Source: Methanomicrobiales archaeon (GTDB lineage Archaea; Halobacteriota; Methanomicrobia; Methanomicrobiales; Methanospirillaceae). Taken from it: a DNA stretch of 9,699 nt. A program made the translations under genes and the position numbers. Under the pieces are notes generated by a model. It ran no database searches, was not told where the DNA came from, and was given only the letters and a program-made list of their open reading frames with translations. The DNA lies in the NCBI GenBank assembly GCA_012798365.1, contig JAAZNH010000203.1:1-9699 (forward strand). Reading direction: 5' to 3'. Positions 6,793-9,699 of the stretch are shown here, in pieces (position 1 is the stretch's first letter; every line of letters begins with the position of its first letter).

Positions 6793-6892
6793 ACGATCAC
6801 ATCACGCTTTCAACGAAAATTAATTTGTTTTAACTCCATTGAATTTGCATACAAACGTGGTTGCTGTCGCTATTAATACCTTATTACAGGAG
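6793..6892 (-). promoter_or_regulatory. cbiMNQOA leader/promoter region with two palindromes
   Basis: This spacer upstream of cbiM must hold the operon promoter. It contains the perfect 10-bp AT palindrome AAATTAATTT (6817-6826) and the near-palindrome TTTGCATACAAA (6844-6855; five of six base pairs match). The AT palindrome may be the TATA element, which would give a very short leader. TTTGCATACAAA could be a repressor site. At about 100 bp and without corrin-box features, it is too short for a cobalamin riboswitch. Confidence 0.4.
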
Positions 6893-6900
6893 AAAAAAAA
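6893..6900 (-). terminator. T8 terminator after the HAE3 exporter
   Basis: Eight T residues on the minus strand start immediately after the TGA of the exporter gene. This is a typical archaeal T-tract terminator and separates the exporter from the cobalt operon. Confidence 0.65.
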
Positions 6901-9204
6901 TCAGGCTGAAGCGTGTTTACGCTTCTCCAGCCATTCGGACAACTGCCCGATTACCGAAAGAACTGCCGGCATAACGAAGATTGCGCCAGTGAGCGAGAAA
7001 CCGACTGCAATGAGAGTGGAAATGCCAAAATTGCTGATGATGGGGAAGGTTGCAAGGCAGAGTGCAGAGAAACCAAAGAAGGTTGCAAGGCCGGATACTG
7101 TAATCGCGGTCCCGATCTTCTGGACACTCTCCTGGATTGCGGCAATGGGATCATGCAGCCGCTCTTCTTCTTCTGCATAGCGTTCCATGACAAGGATGGT
7201 ATATTCCGCTGCAACACCGATGGTCATTGATCCCAGGGTGGCCGTGAGCGGGTTATACGTGAGGCCGATGATATACATCATAACCGCATTCCAGCCGACA
7301 ATGAATACGATGGGGATGATCGGTGAGACTGCGTGAAGGTGCCGGTACACGATGATGAGGAATGCAAAGACAAAGATGAACCCGAGAATGGTCATGGTGT
7401 CCTTGGATTCCGACATCGCACCCAGCAGGCTGGTCATCAGTTCAAAGTTACCTGTCGGCACGACGGAGATCCCGATCGGGGGTTCGATGAACTCGATATC
7501 GTTTTTCACCTGCTCCTTCAGGCTGTTCTGCTGGTCCATTGAGAGGTCGATGGTACTGAACCGGATAAGCCCGCACATGGAATCGGCAAGTACGGTCTTT
7601 TTGGTCTCTTCAGGAATCCTCTCAATGATATGGTCAACCTCGGCCTGGGTCTCCGGCATGACTCCGCCGTTATACTCGATGACGTAGGTTGCAATACTGT
7701 TAGCACCGGTAATCTCCGGGTGATGCGAGAGGGAATAGTCCTGGTATTCCTTCATCCATCGTATCGTCTCAAGGTCAGTGAGCCGGGATCCCTGGACCAG
7801 CAGGTCGGCAGTGCTGGTTGCGCCGATGACACGGGTTACTTTATCCATGTTGATCTTGGCCGGCATATCTGAAGGCACAAATGCATTTTCGCTGGATTCA
7901 ACCGGAATTGTTGGATCAATCTGGAACCCGATCAGCGCAACCAGGGCCGCGATGAGAAGAACCGGAACCGGATTCTTTGCAATAAGGACGGAGGTATCGG
8001 TAAGGAACCGGGCATAGGAGAATGCTTCTTTCTTTTTAGTTCCGTTCCGGCTTTTTCCGGTATCGGTTATAATAGAATCACAGGCGTCTGTACCAACAGC
8101 GTAACACTGGCCTGTCTGCACCTTGGGCTGGTAATTCAGCAACAGGCCCAGGGTCGGCATCCCGATGCAGGAGACCCAGAAACAGGTATTGATGCCGATG
8201 ATTGATACCACACCGAAAGACCGGATCATAGGAACGGTTGAAACATACATGGCCACAAAACCCATCGAGGTGGCAAGCATGGCATACATAACAGCGGGTC
8301 CTGTTCGCGTAACCGTTATGAAAACGGCATTTTCAAGGGATCCTTTTCGGGCCTCCTCATCGAAACGGGCATGGAACTGGATCGCGTAATCGATCCCAAG
8401 GCCGATGAGGACCGGGAAGGCCCCCACTACTGCCATGTTCAGGTTTATGCCAAACAGGCCCATGAGGCCCAGGGAAGTGACAAGACCAATTGCCACGAGA
8501 AGAACCGGCATGAAACGGTGGCGGACATAGGAGAAGAGGATGCCCATCGTTATGATCATGAGGATGAGGGCACCCCCGATGAGGATCCCCATATTACTCA
8601 TCAGCCCGCTTGACATCTGCTGGGAAAATGCCGGGGAACCTGAAAGCTCCACTTTCACACCCGGTGGCGGGGATGACGATTTCACTACCGCATCGACATT
8701 ATTCAGGATAGATTTCTGGACTTTTTCTGATAACCCGGGTGTCAGTTTTATCTGAACAAGGGTCAGGACATTGGAGGGATAAAGCAGGTTTTTTGTGCTT
8801 TGGGGGAGGCTGTTGACTATCCGTTCGGTCTCGGCCTGGGTGGATGGGAGTTTTCCGCCATTGTACGCCTTTAAAACATCAGTAATGCTCTGGGCACTTT
8901 TAATGTTCTGCTGCTGGCGCAGATCCGTTTCAAGATTATCTATGTAGGAAAGGACTTCCGGGCTTAAGGGATCGCCCGCCTCGATGATGAGGATGATGGT
9001 ATCCGCTTTGAATTCTGTATTGTACTTTTCCTGGAGGTCTCCTGCCGGGGAGCCTTTGTCAACATAGGTTTCCCAGCCGGTCTGCATGCTGATCTGGGTC
9101 ATGCCATACAGGCCGATACAGAAAACAACAAGGACAAGAGCTGCAACCAGTTTTGGATGCCGGTTGATGGTATGAGCAATTCCTTCAAAAAGTCTGCTTA
9201 TCAC
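6901..9204 (-). CDS. HAE3-family RND/MMPL exporter
   Basis: Proton-driven membrane exporter of the RND superfamily, hydrophobe/amphiphile efflux-3 branch; the substrate is unknown (lipids and hydrophobic compounds in the family). Its 767 residues form two tandem halves. Each has an N-terminal helix (18-37; 412-428), a large extracytoplasmic domain (about 40-200; 430-595) and a five-helix bundle (203-356; 604-752). The halves are visibly related: YNGGKLPSTQAE (114-125) matches YNGGVMPETQAE (511-522). The proton-relay motif is GIDYAIQF (270-277, Asp272) in half one and AAEYTILV (665-672, Glu667) in half two. A polar linker (about 357-397) with Cys367 and Cys375 joins them. The start is GTG at 9204: an in-frame TGA at 9211-9213 blocks any earlier start, GGTGA sits 7 nt upstream, and the next Met (35) would cut helix 1. 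Confidence 0.93.
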   Translation of the reverse strand: MISRLFEGIAHTINRHPKLVAALVLVVFCIGLYGMTQISMQTGWETYVDKGSPAGDLQEKYNTEFKADTIILIIEAGDPLSPEVLSYIDNLETDLRQQQNIKSAQSITDVLKAYNGGKLPSTQAETERIVNSLPQSTKNLLYPSNVLTLVQIKLTPGLSEKVQKSILNNVDAVVKSSSPPPGVKVELSGSPAFSQQMSSGLMSNMGILIGGALILMIITMGILFSYVRHRFMPVLLVAIGLVTSLGLMGLFGINLNMAVVGAFPVLIGLGIDYAIQFHARFDEEARKGSLENAVFITVTRTGPAVMYAMLATSMGFVAMYVSTVPMIRSFGVVSIIGINTCFWVSCIGMPTLGLLLNYQPKVQTGQCYAVGTDACDSIITDTGKSRNGTKKKEAFSYARFLTDTSVLIAKNPVPVLLIAALVALIGFQIDPTIPVESSENAFVPSDMPAKINMDKVTRVIGATSTADLLVQGSRLTDLETIRWMKEYQDYSLSHHPEITGANSIATYVIEYNGGVMPETQAEVDHIIERIPEETKKTVLADSMCGLIRFSTIDLSMDQQNSLKEQVKNDIEFIEPPIGISVVPTGNFELMTSLLGAMSESKDTMTILGFIFVFAFLIIVYRHLHAVSPIIPIVFIVGWNAVMMYIIGLTYNPLTATLGSMTIGVAAEYTILVMERYAEEEERLHDPIAAIQESVQKIGTAITVSGLATFFGFSALCLATFPIISNFGISTLIAVGFSLTGAIFVMPAVLSVIGQLSEWLEKRKHASA

Positions 9205-9284
9205 GTTTTTTCACCAAGTCTGTGGGAGGAATTCCTATGCGGGATCTCGAACACACGTATCGTGTGGAACCTTTTAATGAAACC
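9205..9284 (-). promoter_or_regulatory. Exporter promoter with putative operator palindromes
   Basis: A weak TATA-like box TTAAAAGG lies at 9270-9277 on the minus strand, which would place transcription start near 9248. Between box and start is a perfect inverted repeat, CACACG (9252-9257) and CGTGTG (9261-9266), around a 3-nt centre. A second perfect palindrome, AGGAATTCCT, is at 9227-9236. The ribosome binding site GGTGA is at 9211-9215. An inverted repeat between TATA box and start is where archaeal repressors often bind; this role is inferred. Confidence 0.4.
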
Positions 9285-9295
9285 AAAAAAAAGAA
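9285..9295 (-). terminator. T-tract terminator after the COG1361-type gene
   Basis: The minus strand reads TTC followed by eight T residues directly after the TAA of the upstream gene. It is a typical archaeal T-tract terminator. It may be leaky, so read-through into the exporter gene is possible. Confidence 0.6.
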
Positions 9296-9699
9296 TTATT
9301 CTTTTTTCCGGTAATGGTAGATCAGGTAGGCGATACCGATGATGGCAGCAACAATGATGGAGAGATATATCGGGTTGGACAGGATTCCCGCCAGTCCTCC
9401 CGGGGCAACAACATTGACCCGGGCCTTCATGGTATCGGAAATGTAGGTGTTGTCCAGGGAATCCCGGTACCGGATTTCCGAATCGAGGCCGTATTCCTTG
9501 ATGGTTGCAGCTTTGTCTACCGTGACAACAAAATTTGCTGTACCGGTCTGGTCGGGCTCAAGGTCTCCAAGAAAAGCGATATCATCATTGCTGGTGAACG
9601 GGTCAACAGCACTGATCCGGGCCTGTGCACTGTATACTTTGGTTTCGCCGGTGTTCTTGAAAACTACCGTGAGGACTTTTTTATTGCCGGGGTTCATCT
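9296..9699 (-). CDS. C-terminal part of a COG1361-type (S-layer-like) membrane-anchored protein
   Basis: Only the last 130 or so codons are in the window; the frame is open to position 9699, so the gene almost certainly starts beyond the right edge. The ATG at 9697 is probably an internal Met: the visible part begins inside a beta-sandwich repeat, with MNPGNKKVLTVVFKNTGE (1-18), and no signal peptide is seen. The remaining part has a second strand-rich stretch (FLGDLEPDQTGTANFVV, 42-58) and the motif YGLDSEIRYRDSLDN (69-83). A hydrophobic helix at about 108-127 is followed by the basic tail HYRKKE. This is the layout of archaeal COG1361 proteins: secreted, Ig-like, anchored by a C-terminal helix with the short tail inside the cell. 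Such genes are often found next to RND/HAE3 exporters, so the product may work with the exporter outside the membrane. Confidence 0.8.
   Translation of the reverse strand, partial: MNPGNKKVLTVVFKNTGETKVYSAQARISAVDPFTSNDDIAFLGDLEPDQTGTANFVVTVDKAATIKEYGLDSEIRYRDSLDNTYISDTMKARVNVVAPGGLAGILSNPIYLSIIVAAIIGIAYLIYHYRKKE

Noticed and set aside
6793..6900. Cobalamin riboswitch upstream of cbiM
   Set aside because: The gap is only 108 bp, which is too short for a B12 riboswitch of about 200 nt, and no B12-box-like sequence is seen.

Overview
The window looks like the chromosome of a methanogenic archaeon, most likely in the Methanomicrobiales (Methanoregula-like). This is an inference from four things: bare T-tracts serving as terminators just after stop codons, GGTG-type ribosome binding sites, a complete CbiMNQO cobalt importer joined to a cobyrinate/Ni-sirohydrochlorin a,c-diamide synthase, and an archaeal HAE3 (RND/MMPL) exporter next to a COG1361 'S-layer-like' protein. 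All recognised genes lie on the minus strand, so transcription runs from high to low coordinates.

Region 1-713 has no convincing gene. It opens with a 52-bp tandem repeat array (six full copies and a partial seventh, open at the left edge of the window). A spacer with two strong hairpins follows, then T-tracts facing both ways that separate it from ilvD. The two T-tracts on the plus strand suggest that a plus-strand transcript ends here.

Region 714-2357 is ilvD (dihydroxy-acid dehydratase of branched-chain amino acid synthesis), with its own promoter and T-tract terminator. Region 2451-6792 is one compact operon, cbiM-cbiN-cbiQ-cbiO-cbiA. cbiM/cbiN and cbiO/cbiA overlap (ATGA and TGATG), and cbiQ and cbiO are 3 nt apart. 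CbiM and CbiN form the Co2+ capture unit, CbiQ is the transmembrane coupling subunit, and CbiO is the ATPase with an unusual C-terminal extension of about 110 residues. CbiA uses ATP and glutamine to amidate the a and c side chains of cobyrinate and/or Ni-sirohydrochlorin. Metal uptake and tetrapyrrole amidation are thus made from the same transcript, which fits the need of methanogens for corrinoids and F430.

Region 6901-9699 holds an HAE3-family RND exporter (GTG start) and, upstream of it, the C-terminal part of a membrane-anchored COG1361-type protein that runs off the right edge. The 91-bp gap between them contains a T-tract, a weak TATA-like box and two palindromes that could be an operator. 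The most unusual material is the 52-bp array with its conserved hairpins and the CbiO extension. I did not find a clearly new multi-gene system.
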